A model generated the notes under the pieces. It was not told the DNA's origin and did no database searches. It saw only the letters and a list, made by a program, of their open reading frames with translations. A stretch of 64,000 nt of DNA from DATJLY01 sp035604615 (GTDB lineage Bacteria; Pseudomonadota; Alphaproteobacteria; ATCC43930; CGMCC-115725), in contig DATNID010000034.1 in assembly GCA_035604615.1 (NCBI GenBank), positions 1-64,000 of the forward strand, given 5' to 3'. This document shows, one piece after another, positions 16,718 to 25,568 of this stretch (position 1 is its first letter; each line of letters begins with the position of its first letter). Position numbers and translations under genes: made by a program.

Positions 16718-18382
16718 ATGCACGCGTTCGCGGCCATCACATTTTCACGCGTTGGGCGACCGGGAGCATGGATTCTGTCCCGCAGGGTGTCGTTTGCGTG
16801 CGTGCTGGCGCTGGCGGCACTGATGACCGGCGCCGGGGCGGCGCGCGCACATGCCGTGCTGCTCGAGGCAAGTCCCGCCGATGGCGCGCTCATGCCGATG
16901 CCACCGCGCGAAATCCTGTTGCGCTTCAACGAGGACGTGACGCCGGTCTTCGTCCGCGTGCTCGACGGCGCTGGCCGCGCGGTCGCGGCGCCCGCACCGG
17001 CCCAGGCGCGGGACGAGACGGTGCGCTTGGCCCTGCCGCGCGGCCTTGCCAACGGCAGCTATGTCGTGAGCTACCGCGTCATCTCGGCGGACACGCACCC
17101 GGTGGGCGCGAGCCTCGTCTTCGCCGTTGGGCCGCCCGGCACGGCGGTGGGCGCTATCGACGTGCCGAACCGGCAGGAAGGAATGTGGAGCGCGCTCGCC
17201 GTCGGCGACCGCGCGCTCCTCGATATCGCCCTGCTGCTCGCGGTCGGCGGCGGGCTGTTCACCGTGCTCGTAGCCGAGCCGGTATCGCGGCACCCGCGCG
17301 CGGCGGTGATCGTGCCGGCCGCGATCGCGGTGGCGGCGTCGGTGCTGGCGCTCGGCATCGAGGGCGGGCTCGCGCTCGAGGCGCCGCTGGCGTCTTTCGC
17401 CGATGCCGCGACTTGGCGAACCGGGCTCGCGACCGGGCTCGGGCCGAGCATCGCCGTCACGCTCGCGGGGTTGGCGCTCGTCGCGTTCGCGCCGTCGCGC
17501 CTCGTTATTCTGCTCGGCGCCGCGCTTGCCGCCGCGGGCTATGCCGTTGCCGGCCATGTCGCGATGGCCGAGCCGCGCTGGCTCACCGCGCCAGCGCTGT
17601 GGCTCCATGTGCTGTGCGTCGCATTCTGGGCCGGGTCGCTGGTGCCGTTATGGCGAATGCTGCGCGGCCGAGGCGCCGCTCCCTCGGTCGAGCGCTTCTC
17701 GCGCGACGCGGTCATGGCGGTCGGGCTCATCGCGCTTGCGGGAACGGCGATGGCGGGGGTGCAGCTGTCGCGGCTCGCCGATTTCCGCGATACCGAGTAT
17801 GGCGAGCGGCTGGCGTTCAAGCTCGCGCTGGTGGCGGCGCTGCTTGCGGTGGCCTCGGTCAATCGCCTGGTTCTGACACCGGCGCTGCGGCGTGGCCAGC
17901 CGCGCGCGGCGCTGTGGCTGCGGCGCTCGATCGCGGTCGAGCTCGGCCTCATGGCGGCGATCGTCGTTGCCGCGGCGTCGCTGGGCGCGGCAACTCCGCC
18001 GCGCGCGCTCGCCGAGCAGCAGCGCGCCCATGATCGGCTCGCGGCATCGGGCGCGCTTGCGGGAGTCTTCGTCGATGTCGCTGACCGCGGTCTCTCCGCC
18101 TTCATCGCGCTCGAGCCGGCGCGTCCCGGCCTCAACAGGCTGCGCCTCGATCTCGCCGACGACCACGAAGCGCCGCTCGCGGCCAAAGAGATGACGCTTT
18201 GGATCGCTAACGAGGCGCTCGGCATCGAGCCCAGCCGGCACGCGATGCACATCGCCGGACCCGGAATCTACGAGATTTCCGATCTTGCCATTCCTGTGTC
18301 CGGGACGTGGACATTCCGCCTCGCGGCGCTGGTGGGAGATTTCGACGAACGCGTGCTGACGACGGAGGTTTCGATCCCGTGA
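16718..18382 (+). CDS. Copper resistance protein CopC-CopD fusion (YcnJ-like)
   Basis: A 554-residue protein. The signal peptide ends at ARA before HAVLLEASPADGA, putting His at the mature N-terminus as in CopC. The CopC domain (about 45-140) closes with SADTHPVGASLVFAV, supplying the other Cu(II) ligands. About eight membrane helices of a CopD domain follow (about 165-430), then a C-terminal periplasmic beta domain. Such fusions take up copper from the periplasm. The start has GGAACGGAG just upstream. The stop overlaps the SCO gene. Confidence 0.88.
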   Translation: MHAFAAITFSRVGRPGAWILSRRVSFACVLALAALMTGAGAARAHAVLLEASPADGALMPMPPREILLRFNEDVTPVFVRVLDGAGRAVAAPAPAQARDETVRLALPRGLANGSYVVSYRVISADTHPVGASLVFAVGPPGTAVGAIDVPNRQEGMWSALAVGDRALLDIALLLAVGGGLFTVLVAEPVSRHPRAAVIVPAAIAVAASVLALGIEGGLALEAPLASFADAATWRTGLATGLGPSIAVTLAGLALVAFAPSRLVILLGAALAAAGYAVAGHVAMAEPRWLTAPALWLHVLCVAFWAGSLVPLWRMLRGRGAAPSVERFSRDAVMAVGLIALAGTAMAGVQLSRLADFRDTEYGERLAFKLALVAALLAVASVNRLVLTPALRRGQPRAALWLRRSIAVELGLMAAIVVAAASLGAATPPRALAEQQRAHDRLAASGALAGVFVDVADRGLSAFIALEPARPGLNRLRLDLADDHEAPLAAKEMTLWIANEALGIEPSRHAMHIAGPGIYEISDLAIPVSGTWTFRLAALVGDFDERVLTTEVSIP

Positions 18383-18987
18383 CCAAATCGCGCAATCTGC
18401 TGATCGGCCTTCTGGCCTTTCTCGTCATCGTCGGCGCGCTCGTGTTCGTGAGCGGGATCTGGCCGGGCGGCGACGGGCAGGGCGTGACCTCGATCGCGAT
18501 CGGCGGCCCCTACAAGCTCGAGGCGCCCGACGGCACCGTGGTCACCGAGCAGAGCTATCGCGACAAGTGGCAGCTCGTCTATTTCGGCTACACGATCTGT
18601 CCCGACGCGTGCCCGACCACTCTCAACGAGATCGCCGGCGCGCTCGAGAAGCTGGGGCCGGATGCGGCCAAGGTGCAGCCGATCTTCATCACCATCGATC
18701 CTGCGCGCGACACGCCCAAGGCGATGGGCGAGTACGTCAAGGCGTTCGATCCCCGCATCGTCGGCCTCACCGGAACGCCGGACCAGATCGCCGCGGTGGC
18801 GCGCGAGTACCGTGTCTATGTCGCCAAGGTCCCGGACAAGGACGCGCCCGACGGCTATCTCATGGATCACAGCTCGGTCATCTACGTGATGCGGCCCGGC
18901 GATGGCCGCTTCGTCGCCACCTTCACCACCGAGACCTCCGCCGACCAGATGGCGGCGCGTCTCAAGAAATTCATCGGCAATTCCTGA
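18379..18987 (+). CDS. SCO1/SenC family copper chaperone
   Basis: A 202-residue membrane-anchored thioredoxin-fold protein. One N-terminal membrane segment (about 8-27) is followed by a periplasmic domain with FGYTICPDACPTTL (Cu-binding CxxxC), ITIDPARDTP and the distal His in LMDHSSVIYVM. SCO proteins load the CuA site of cytochrome c oxidase. The GTG start at 18379 overlaps the copC-copD stop, marking one operon. Confidence 0.93.
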   Translation: MTKSRNLLIGLLAFLVIVGALVFVSGIWPGGDGQGVTSIAIGGPYKLEAPDGTVVTEQSYRDKWQLVYFGYTICPDACPTTLNEIAGALEKLGPDAAKVQPIFITIDPARDTPKAMGEYVKAFDPRIVGLTGTPDQIAAVAREYRVYVAKVPDKDAPDGYLMDHSSVIYVMRPGDGRFVATFTTETSADQMAARLKKFIGNS

Positions 18988-19001
18988 AAGAGAGGCCCGC
19001 C

Positions 19002-19499
19002 ATGATCCGCACCTCGATCGTCGCCGCCGCGCTCATTTGCGGCATTGCGCTTGGCGCCGCGGCACAGCAGTCGGGCGTCACGGTCAGCGACGCTTGGGCG
19101 CGGGCGACGCCCAGCGGCGCCAAGACCGGCGCCGCCTATGTCACGGTCAAGAACATGGGCACGGCGCCCGACCGGCTCGTCGCCGTCAGCACGCCGGTCG
19201 CCGGAGTGGCGCAGCTCCACACGATGATCGACGACAACGGCGTGATGAAGATGCGCCCGGTGACGGCGATCGAGGTGAAGCCGGGCGCGTCGGTGACGCT
19301 CAAGCCGGGCGGCTTCCACGTCATGCTGATGGACCTGAAGCAGCCGCTCGCCGAGGGGCAAAGCTTCGCCCTGACCCTGACCTTCGAGAAGGCGGGGCCG
19401 GTCGAGACCAAGGTCATCATCGCCAAGGCGGGTGCCGCCGCGCCGGCTGCCATGGGCGGCGTGAACATGGGCGACATGCCGGGCATGAGCGGCAAATGA
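19002..19499 (+). CDS. Periplasmic copper chaperone PCuAC
   Basis: A 165-residue exported protein: signal peptide 1-21, then a cupredoxin-like fold with the Cu(I) motif QLHTMIDDNGVMKM followed by GGFHVMLM (His and Met ligands). The C-terminus is Met-rich (NMGDMPGMSG), suggesting extra copper binding. PCuAC hands Cu(I) to SCO or directly to oxidase. AAAGAGAGG lies upstream of ATG 19002, 14 bases after the SCO gene. Confidence 0.92.
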   Translation: MIRTSIVAAALICGIALGAAAQQSGVTVSDAWARATPSGAKTGAAYVTVKNMGTAPDRLVAVSTPVAGVAQLHTMIDDNGVMKMRPVTAIEVKPGASVTLKPGGFHVMLMDLKQPLAEGQSFALTLTFEKAGPVETKVIIAKAGAAAPAAMGGVNMGDMPGMSGK

Positions 19500-19573
19500 G
19501 CGCGGGGGATGACCGGTGACGCGCGTTTTGGTATGAGCGCTAAGCGCATGCGTGCACGGGCGAGGTGCGGAAG

Positions 19574-20470
19574 ATGACGGACGCCGCGAGCGTCGCCAAG
19601 GCGGATCGCGCCGCCAGGGTCTGGCACGGCCCCGACGGCGGCGCGCCTCGCCTCGGCAGCGAGGAGCACAAGTTCCTGTTCTGCCGCATGCTGCTCGACA
19701 CCCACAACCCGTACAAGCCGACCGTCCTCGACTGGCCCACGCTCGCCGAGGACGAGAAGCGGCGCCTCACCAGCCTGCCGATCTGGGACATCGCGGTCCA
19801 GACCGAGGGCAAGGCGAAGCTGCGCGTCCTCGCCTATGGCGAGACCGTCGCCGACCCGCTGCTGCGCAAGGCGATCGACATGAACGGCTTCGAGGAAGGC
19901 CGCCACAAGGACGTGCTGTCCAATCTGGTCGCCGCCTATGGCATCGCGCTCGCCAAGGAGCCGGACTATGTCAGGCCGCGCGATCCGCTATGGGCCTTCA
20001 TGGTGACGGGCTTCAGCGAATGCATCGACAGTTTCTTCGCCTTCGGCCTGTTCGAGGCGGCCAAGCGGTCGGGCTATTTTCCGCCCGCGCTGGTCGAGAC
20101 GTTCGAGCCGGTGATGCAGGAGGAGGGCCGCCACATCCTGTTCTTCGTCAACTGGGTCGCGTGGCACCGCCGCAACCTGCCGTGGTGGCGCAAGCCCGCC
20201 TTCGCCGCCAAGGTCGCGGCGGTGTGGGCTTATCTCGTGTGGGAGCGCATCCAGACCGCGCGCGACGTCGGCGGCGGCAACAATTTCACCATGACGGGCC
20301 ACGAATCGATGGGCATCGATCTCGGTCTCGGTCGCCTCATGGATTTGTGCCTGGCCGAGAACGACCGCCGCCTCGGCGGCTACGATGCGCGCCTCATCCG
20401 TCCGCGCACCGTGCCGGGGCTGGTGCGCTTCGCGCGCCGCTTCGTGCGCGGCGCCAAGGCGGCCCAATGA
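19574..20470 (+). CDS. Ferritin-like diiron protein, copy 1
   Basis: A 298-residue cytoplasmic helical protein. It has a full diiron pattern: a Glu in the first helix (QTEGKAKLR), FEEGRH (ExxH), SECIDSF (Glu) and MQEEGRHILFF (ExxH), spaced as in ferritin-like oxidases. No signal peptide. ATG 19574 has GAGGTG six bases upstream; GTG 19565 is an alternative. The next gene is a diverged copy and overlaps by four bases. Whether it oxidises a substrate or only binds iron is unknown. Confidence 0.7.
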   Translation: MTDAASVAKADRAARVWHGPDGGAPRLGSEEHKFLFCRMLLDTHNPYKPTVLDWPTLAEDEKRRLTSLPIWDIAVQTEGKAKLRVLAYGETVADPLLRKAIDMNGFEEGRHKDVLSNLVAAYGIALAKEPDYVRPRDPLWAFMVTGFSECIDSFFAFGLFEAAKRSGYFPPALVETFEPVMQEEGRHILFFVNWVAWHRRNLPWWRKPAFAAKVAAVWAYLVWERIQTARDVGGGNNFTMTGHESMGIDLGLGRLMDLCLAENDRRLGGYDARLIRPRTVPGLVRFARRFVRGAKAAQ

Positions 20471-21336
20471 CCGCCGCGGTCAAGATCGGCTCCGAGGCGC
20501 ACAAAGAGCTGTTTTGCCGCGATTTCGTTGCCACCTACACGGACTACGATCCCGAGACGCTGCCGTGGCCAGCGCTCGACGAGGCGGCGCTCGAGCGGCT
20601 CCGCACCGTGCCGTTCTGGCAGGAGGTGCTGCACACCGAGCTGCGCGCCGGCGCCATCGTCAAGGCGTTCACCGCGACGATCGAGGATCCGGTGATCAAG
20701 GAGGCGGTGGCGCTGCAAGGCTTCGAGGAGGCGCGCCACGCCGCGCTCATCCGCACCATGATCCGCCGCTATGGCATCGAGGTCGACGAGCACGCGCTTG
20801 ACCCGATCCCCGCCGACATCGAGACCGCCTTCAAGGATTTCGGCTTCGGCGAATGCGTCGATTCGTTCCTGGGCTTCGGCGTGTTCAAGATCGCCCTCCA
20901 GTCGGGCTTCCTGCCGGAATCGATGTTCCGCATCTTCGACACGCTGATGTACGAGGAAACGCGTCACATCGTGTTCTTCGTCAACTGGATGGCCTATCGC
21001 CAGGTGCAGCGCGGGCTGGGCGCGCGCTGGATCCGCGGCCTGACCTCGCTGCGCTATTACATCCGCGCGCTGAAGCGCCTTGTCGGCACCGCGCGCCGCG
21101 GCGCCGAGCTGCAGGACGGCAAGAACTTCTCCGCGACGCAAGCGAGCATGTTCCTCGACGGCTTCACCTTCCGCCGCTTCATCGAGGATTGCTACGGCGA
21201 GAACCGCCGCCGCATGACCGCGTTCGGAGACGGGCTGCTGCGCCCGAGCTTCCTTCCGGCGCTCGCCGACATGGCGCTCTCGAGCCTCAGGCTGTGGAGC
21301 TTCCGCCGCCGCGAGAGCGCCGGCACGGCGCCGTGA
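20467..21336 (+). CDS. Ferritin-like diiron protein, copy 2
   Basis: A 289-residue homologue of the preceding gene. The opening (IGSEAHKELFCRDF against LGSEEHKFLFCRML) and the diiron residues (HTELRAG, FEEARH, GECVDSF, YEETRHIVFFVNWMAY) line up throughout, so the pair arose by duplication. Both keep the full set of ligands, which argues for two active sites rather than one decaying copy. The stop overlaps the HpnL-like start, so the three genes are probably co-translated. Confidence 0.7.
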   Translation: MTAAVKIGSEAHKELFCRDFVATYTDYDPETLPWPALDEAALERLRTVPFWQEVLHTELRAGAIVKAFTATIEDPVIKEAVALQGFEEARHAALIRTMIRRYGIEVDEHALDPIPADIETAFKDFGFGECVDSFLGFGVFKIALQSGFLPESMFRIFDTLMYEETRHIVFFVNWMAYRQVQRGLGARWIRGLTSLRYYIRALKRLVGTARRGAELQDGKNFSATQASMFLDGFTFRRFIEDCYGENRRRMTAFGDGLLRPSFLPALADMALSSLRLWSFRRRESAGTAP

Positions 21337-22313
21337 AGCCCGCCACCATCGTCATCGCCATCGTCGGATTGGTGCTCGGCACCGCCGTCATCGGCTGGTT
21401 CGGCTTCGGCGCGGTGGCGCATGCGTTCCTCGCCGTGGGCTGGACCGGGTTCGCGGCGATCTGCGCTTTTCACGCGATGGTCTATTGCCTGCTCGGCCTG
21501 GCATGGTGGGCGATCCTGCCGCCGGCGCGGGACGTGTCCCTGCCGGTGCTGATCGCGGCGCGCGTGGTGCGCGATTCTGGGTCGGAGGTGCTGCCGCTGT
21601 CGCAGATCGGCGGCTTCGTCATGGGCGCGCGCGCCGCGACCCTCTTGGGCCTGCCGGCGGCGGCATCGTCGGCCTCGACCATCGTCGACGTGACGCTCGA
21701 GCTGGTGGCGCAGATCGCCTATGTCGCGCTCGGGCTCGGGCTCTTGCTTTGGTATCGCCCGGGCAGTCCGCTCGCCGCGCCGGTCGCGGTTGGCATCGCC
21801 GTCGCGGTGGTGTTGGCGTTGGCCTTCATCACGGTACAGCGGCGCGGGCTCGAGCTGGTCGAGCGCCTCGCCTACCGGCTCGCCTCGCGCTGGCTGCCGG
21901 CGGCGACCGCCCGCGCCGCACCGGTGCAGCAGGCGGTGCAGGCGATCTATCGCCACGGCAGCGGCATCCGCATCGGCCTCGTGCTCCATGTTGCGGGCTG
22001 GATCGGCAATGGGATCGAGGCGTGGATCGCGCTCTCCTTCCTCGGCGCGCCGCTGGGGCTGGGTCCGGTGCTGGCGATCGAGAGCCTGCTCTATGCTGCG
22101 CGCAGCGTCGCCTTCGCCGTGCCCAATGCGGTCGGCGTGCAGGAGGGCGTCTATGTCCTGCTCGGCGGCGTGTTCGGCTTGCCGCCCGAGACCGCGCTGG
22201 CGCTGTCGCTCATCAAGCGTGCGCGCGATCTCGCCATAGGCGTGCCGGCGCTTCTCGCGTGGCAGGCGGTCGAGGGCGGGCGGATATGGAGAAGAGGAGC
22301 GAAATCGGCATGA
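21333..22313 (+). CDS. HpnL-like membrane protein (lysylphosphatidylglycerol synthase TM family)
   Basis: A 326-residue protein with about eight hydrophobic helices. The LPLSQIGGFVMGARAATLLGLP loop, TIVDVTLELVAQIAYVALGLGLL and PNAVGVQEGVYVLLGGVFGLPPE match the HpnL family linked to hopanoid biosynthesis. Transport or flipping of lipids is inferred from the fold family only. The GTG start overlaps the preceding stop, and its own stop overlaps ycnI. No other hpn genes lie in the window. Confidence 0.75.
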   Translation: MKPATIVIAIVGLVLGTAVIGWFGFGAVAHAFLAVGWTGFAAICAFHAMVYCLLGLAWWAILPPARDVSLPVLIAARVVRDSGSEVLPLSQIGGFVMGARAATLLGLPAAASSASTIVDVTLELVAQIAYVALGLGLLLWYRPGSPLAAPVAVGIAVAVVLALAFITVQRRGLELVERLAYRLASRWLPAATARAAPVQQAVQAIYRHGSGIRIGLVLHVAGWIGNGIEAWIALSFLGAPLGLGPVLAIESLLYAARSVAFAVPNAVGVQEGVYVLLGGVFGLPPETALALSLIKRARDLAIGVPALLAWQAVEGGRIWRRGAKSA

Positions 22314-22819
22314 GACCTCACATCGTTCTTGTCCTCATCGCGAGCCTTCTGGACGGCGGCGCCGCTATCGCGCACGTCACTGCCTCGCCTGACATGGCCA
22401 AGTCCGGGAGCTACTTCACCACCAACTTCACCGTGCCGCACGGCTGCGCCGGCGCCGCGACCGTGGCGGTGCGCATCAAGCTCCCCGAGGGCGTCGGCGA
22501 CGTGAAGCCGCAGCAGAAGCCGGGTTGGACGGTCGACATCGTGACGCGCAAGCTCGACGTGGCCTCGCGCGACGCGCACGGCAGCACGATCACCGAGGCG
22601 GTGGACGAAGTCGCCTGGCGCGGCGGCAAGCTGCCGGACAATCTCTACGACACGTTCGGCCTGCTGATGAAGCTGCCGGACAAGCCGGGCGCGACGCTCT
22701 ATTTCCCGACCGTCCAGGAATGCGAGCAAGGCGTCCACCGCTGGATCGAGATTCCCGCCGCCGGCCAGCAATGGCACGACCTCGACCAGCCCGCGCCGTT
22801 CGTCAAGCTGACGCCGTAA
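22310..22819 (+). CDS. YcnI-like copper-binding protein (DUF1775)
   Basis: A 169-residue exported protein whose signal peptide ends IA|HVTASPDMAKSG, placing His at the mature N-terminus. YcnI binds Cu(II) through such a mono-histidine brace with a Glu and a Trp; GWTVDI and HRWIEIP supply candidate Trp residues. VDEVAWRGGKLPDNLYDTFGL is the family signature. AGAAGAGGAGCG upstream supports ATG 22310 over 22286. In other genomes ycnI lies beside CopC-CopD (YcnJ); here it is 4 kb away, across the diiron/HpnL genes. Confidence 0.85.
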   Translation: MRPHIVLVLIASLLDGGAAIAHVTASPDMAKSGSYFTTNFTVPHGCAGAATVAVRIKLPEGVGDVKPQQKPGWTVDIVTRKLDVASRDAHGSTITEAVDEVAWRGGKLPDNLYDTFGLLMKLPDKPGATLYFPTVQECEQGVHRWIEIPAAGQQWHDLDQPAPFVKLTP

Positions 22820-22880
22820 CGCGCTTGCTTTCCGTCCGCGCTGAGGCACCATCGGCGCGGAGCGAAACGGGGGACAAGAG

Positions 22881-23861
22881 GTGCGGAGACGCGATCTCAT
22901 CACGCTGGTTGCGGGCGCGGCGGTCGCGGGGCCCGGCGCGGCATTGGCGCAGGCGAGCGACCGCGTGCGCCGGGTCGGCATCCTCGTGCCGCTGCCCAAG
23001 ACCGATCCCGTGGTCCGACGCAATTTCACGGCGTTCGCCGATGAAATGGCGAAGGCGGGATGGGTTGAGGGCAAGACCGTCCAGTACGATTTCCGCTCGT
23101 CTCTCGGCGCCGGCGTCGACATCGCGACGTCGGCGGCGGAAATCGTGGCGCTCGCGCCGGACGTCATTCTCGCGATCACGCCGCAGTCGACCTATGCCCT
23201 GAAGCGGATTGCGGGTGCCATTCCGGCCGTGTTCGTCGTAGTGGATGATCCGCTGAGGAATGGGATTGTCGCAAGCATCGCTCGGCCCGGAGGCCTCTTC
23301 ACCGGCGTCGCGGAACTCGGCTATGCGGCCGGGCCCAAGACGCTGCAATTGTTGAAGCAAATGGCGACGGCGATGACGCGCGTCGCATTTCTCTACGACT
23401 CGTCGGAAAATCCTCCGGTCGATTGGGTCGAAGGGGCTGCGCGCGCCGTCGCGGTGACCCCGAGCCTTATGACGGTCGGCAGTGACGCTGAAATCGACAG
23501 CGCGCTCGCCACGTTCGGGCGAGAGCCCGACGGTGGTGTCGTCGTCATCGCGGAAATCTTCACGGCGTCCCATCGCAGGCGCATCATTGACGCCGTGGCG
23601 CGGCTCGGATTGCCGGCGGTCTATCCTTACCGCTACTTTGCGGCCGACGGCGGGCTCATGTCCTATAGCCCCGAGCAGACTGGTGAATTCCGCCAGGCGG
23701 CCTATCTCGTCGACCGCATCCTGCACGGCGCGGCGCCCGCCGACCTGCCGGTCCAGACGCCCAACAGATTTGAGATGATCATCAACGCCAAAACCGCGCA
23801 GGCGCTCGGCATCACCGTGCCGGCGCTGCTCCTCACCGGCGCCGACGAAGTGATCGAATAG
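22881..23861 (+). CDS. ABC transporter substrate-binding protein (ABC_sub_bind/TrpX type)
   Basis: A 326-residue exported protein starting at GTG with MRRRDLITLVAGAA, a Tat-like or Sec signal peptide. The mature protein shows VRRVGILVPLPKTDP, DVILAITPQST and GLMSYSP, typical of the ABC_sub_bind family expanded in Bradyrhizobium and relatives. The ligand is usually unknown (tryptophan or branched amino acids in TrpX). No transporter partners are adjacent. It is the last gene of the insertion before nlpD. Confidence 0.75.
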   Translation: MRRRDLITLVAGAAVAGPGAALAQASDRVRRVGILVPLPKTDPVVRRNFTAFADEMAKAGWVEGKTVQYDFRSSLGAGVDIATSAAEIVALAPDVILAITPQSTYALKRIAGAIPAVFVVVDDPLRNGIVASIARPGGLFTGVAELGYAAGPKTLQLLKQMATAMTRVAFLYDSSENPPVDWVEGAARAVAVTPSLMTVGSDAEIDSALATFGREPDGGVVVIAEIFTASHRRRIIDAVARLGLPAVYPYRYFAADGGLMSYSPEQTGEFRQAAYLVDRILHGAAPADLPVQTPNRFEMIINAKTAQALGITVPALLLTGADEVIE

Positions 23862-23874
23862 CCCTCATCCGCGG

Positions 23875-23904
23875 TTGTCGGAGATTTCCCGCGTGGCCTA
23901 GACT
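23875..23904 (+). promoter_or_regulatory. Putative leaderless promoter of nlpD
   Basis: TTGTCG (23875-23880), 18 bases, TAGACT (23899-23904), then seven bases to GTG 23912. Both hexamers and the spacer length equal those at 15948-15977. Confidence 0.45.
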
Positions 23905-23911
23905 GCGCCCC

Positions 23912-24961
23912 GTGATGCGGCGGTGCACGGTTCTTTTCATTCTGGCGCTGGGCCTCCTCGCGGGCTGCGGCCGCACGGTTGGGCCGGCGCCCTATGAGCT
24001 GCACACCCATCCGGGTCCGCCAACTTTGTCGGAGCCGCTCGGGCCGCATCCCGACCGGGTCAAGGTCGCTGAGGGCGACACGCTCTATGGCGTGTCGCGG
24101 CGTTACGGCGTGCCGATGCGCGCCATCATCGACGCCAACCGACTCGCACCGCCCTATCGGCTGGTCACCGGCGCGACCCTGGCCTTGCCGCAGGTTCGCA
24201 CCCACCTGGTGCGCGCGGGTGACACGCTCGCCACCGTCGCGCGGCAATATGGCGTCGACACCAGCACGCTTGCCGCGACCAACCATTTGGCGCCGCCCTA
24301 CGTCATCCGCACGGGCGAGACGCTGGTCCTGCCGGCGCCGGTCGAGACCGCGCGCGCCGCGCGCGCGCCCGCGCCGGTGCCTGTGCCGCCGCCCGCGCCG
24401 CTGGCATCGAACGCCGCACCTCCGCCAGCCGCCATGCCGGCGCCGCTGGCAGCGCTCGACGGTCCGCCGCCGCCCGCAGCGCCCTCCGCTCCACCGGCGG
24501 CGGAGCCGAGCGCGCCGCGCCAGACCGCGTCGCTGCCCCCGCCTGTGCCGGTTCCGGTGGCGGGCAAGGGGTTTCTGTGGCCGGTGCGGGGCCGCGTCGT
24601 GTCGTCCTACGGCACCGCGCCCGAGGGTACGCATAATGACGGCATCAACATCGCCGCCACCGAGGGCACGCCGGTCATCGCCGCCGACGCCGGCGAAGTC
24701 GCCTATGCCGGCAACGAACTCAAGGGTTACGGCAATCTCATCCTGGTGAAGCATGCCAACGGCTTTATCACCGCCTATGCGCATAACCAGACGCTGCTGG
24801 TGAAGCGGGGCGACAAGGTCGCGCGCGGCCAGGCGATCGCCCGGGTCGGCGCCACCGGCGCGGTCGCCGAGCCGCAGCTCCATTTCGAGATCAGGCGCGG
24901 CGCCCGGGCGCTCGATCCGATGGAGTATCTCCCCGCCCAGGCGGCCGCGGCGCCGTCCTAG
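23912..24961 (+). CDS. nlpD: NlpD-like LysM/M23 lipoprotein, probably non-catalytic
   Basis: A 349-residue lipoprotein (LLAGC at residues 16-20). Two LysM repeats (about 50-95 and 98-142) are followed by a Pro/Ala linker and an M23 domain (about 220-335). The zinc ligands look lost: the usual HxGxD reads NDGIN, and the HLHFE motif reads QLHFE. This resembles E. coli NlpD, which activates an amidase and does not cut wall itself. Start GTG 23912 or ATG 23915; neither has a ribosome binding site. It normally follows pcm, from which a 10-kb insertion now separates it. Confidence 0.82.
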   Translation: MMRRCTVLFILALGLLAGCGRTVGPAPYELHTHPGPPTLSEPLGPHPDRVKVAEGDTLYGVSRRYGVPMRAIIDANRLAPPYRLVTGATLALPQVRTHLVRAGDTLATVARQYGVDTSTLAATNHLAPPYVIRTGETLVLPAPVETARAARAPAPVPVPPPAPLASNAAPPPAAMPAPLAALDGPPPPAAPSAPPAAEPSAPRQTASLPPPVPVPVAGKGFLWPVRGRVVSSYGTAPEGTHNDGINIAATEGTPVIAADAGEVAYAGNELKGYGNLILVKHANGFITAYAHNQTLLVKRGDKVARGQAIARVGATGAVAEPQLHFEIRRGARALDPMEYLPAQAAAAPS

Positions 24962-25028
24962 GTCAACGATTTCTTAACCAGGTCGGCGCACCGTGGTTCC
25001 GGGTCAGTAAAAGAGCCTGGTGGGGACG

Positions 25029-25562
25029 ATGCTGCGATTGGGCACGGTCGGCGATCCGCGCCTGTGGCTGCTGTTTCACTACTGGCAGGTGAAGCTGGCC
25101 GGCGGCGCGATGCCGTCGCCCGACGCCATCAATCTCGCCGAGTTGCCGCCGGCGGTGCAGCCCAACGCGATGCTGCTCGACGTCGCCATCGAAGGTGGGC
25201 GCCGGCGCTTCCGCTACCGCAGCGTCGGCGGCGTGTTCTGGCGCGCCTCGGGCAAGGAGCCGGTGGGACGCTATATCGACGAAGTGCTGCCGGAGACCGC
25301 GGGCTATCGCGACTATGTCGTCGGCATCTATGAGGAGATGGCGGCGAAGCGGCGCCCGATGTACACCGAGAACATGTTCATCCTGAGTCACGGCCAGCGC
25401 GACCCGATGACGACCAAGCGCGTCAGCCTGCCGCTGTCGCGCGACGGCGCCGCGGTGCATGCGGTGCTCGCGGCTCATGTGTTCGATTACGGCGCGGGCG
25501 GAGACGACGCCTTCGCGCTCGTCACCGCCATCGAGGAAGGCGTTCGCACGTTCCTGGAGTGA
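25029..25562 (+). CDS. PAS-domain protein (PAS_5 family)
   Basis: A 177-residue cytoplasmic protein. GDPRLWLLFHYWQVKLAGGAMPSPDAINLAELP is the N-terminal signature of the PAS_5 family widespread in Rhodospirillales, followed by RRFRYRSVGGVFWRASGKEPVGRYIDEVLP. No output domain is attached, so it may sense or bind a partner. ATG 25029 has GTGGGGA upstream; GTG 25020 is an alternative. It converges on the small gene at 25569. A diverged PAS_5-like protein occurs at 47763. Confidence 0.7.
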   Translation: MLRLGTVGDPRLWLLFHYWQVKLAGGAMPSPDAINLAELPPAVQPNAMLLDVAIEGGRRRFRYRSVGGVFWRASGKEPVGRYIDEVLPETAGYRDYVVGIYEEMAAKRRPMYTENMFILSHGQRDPMTTKRVSLPLSRDGAAVHAVLAAHVFDYGAGGDDAFALVTAIEEGVRTFLE

Positions 25563-25568
25563 GGCGGC

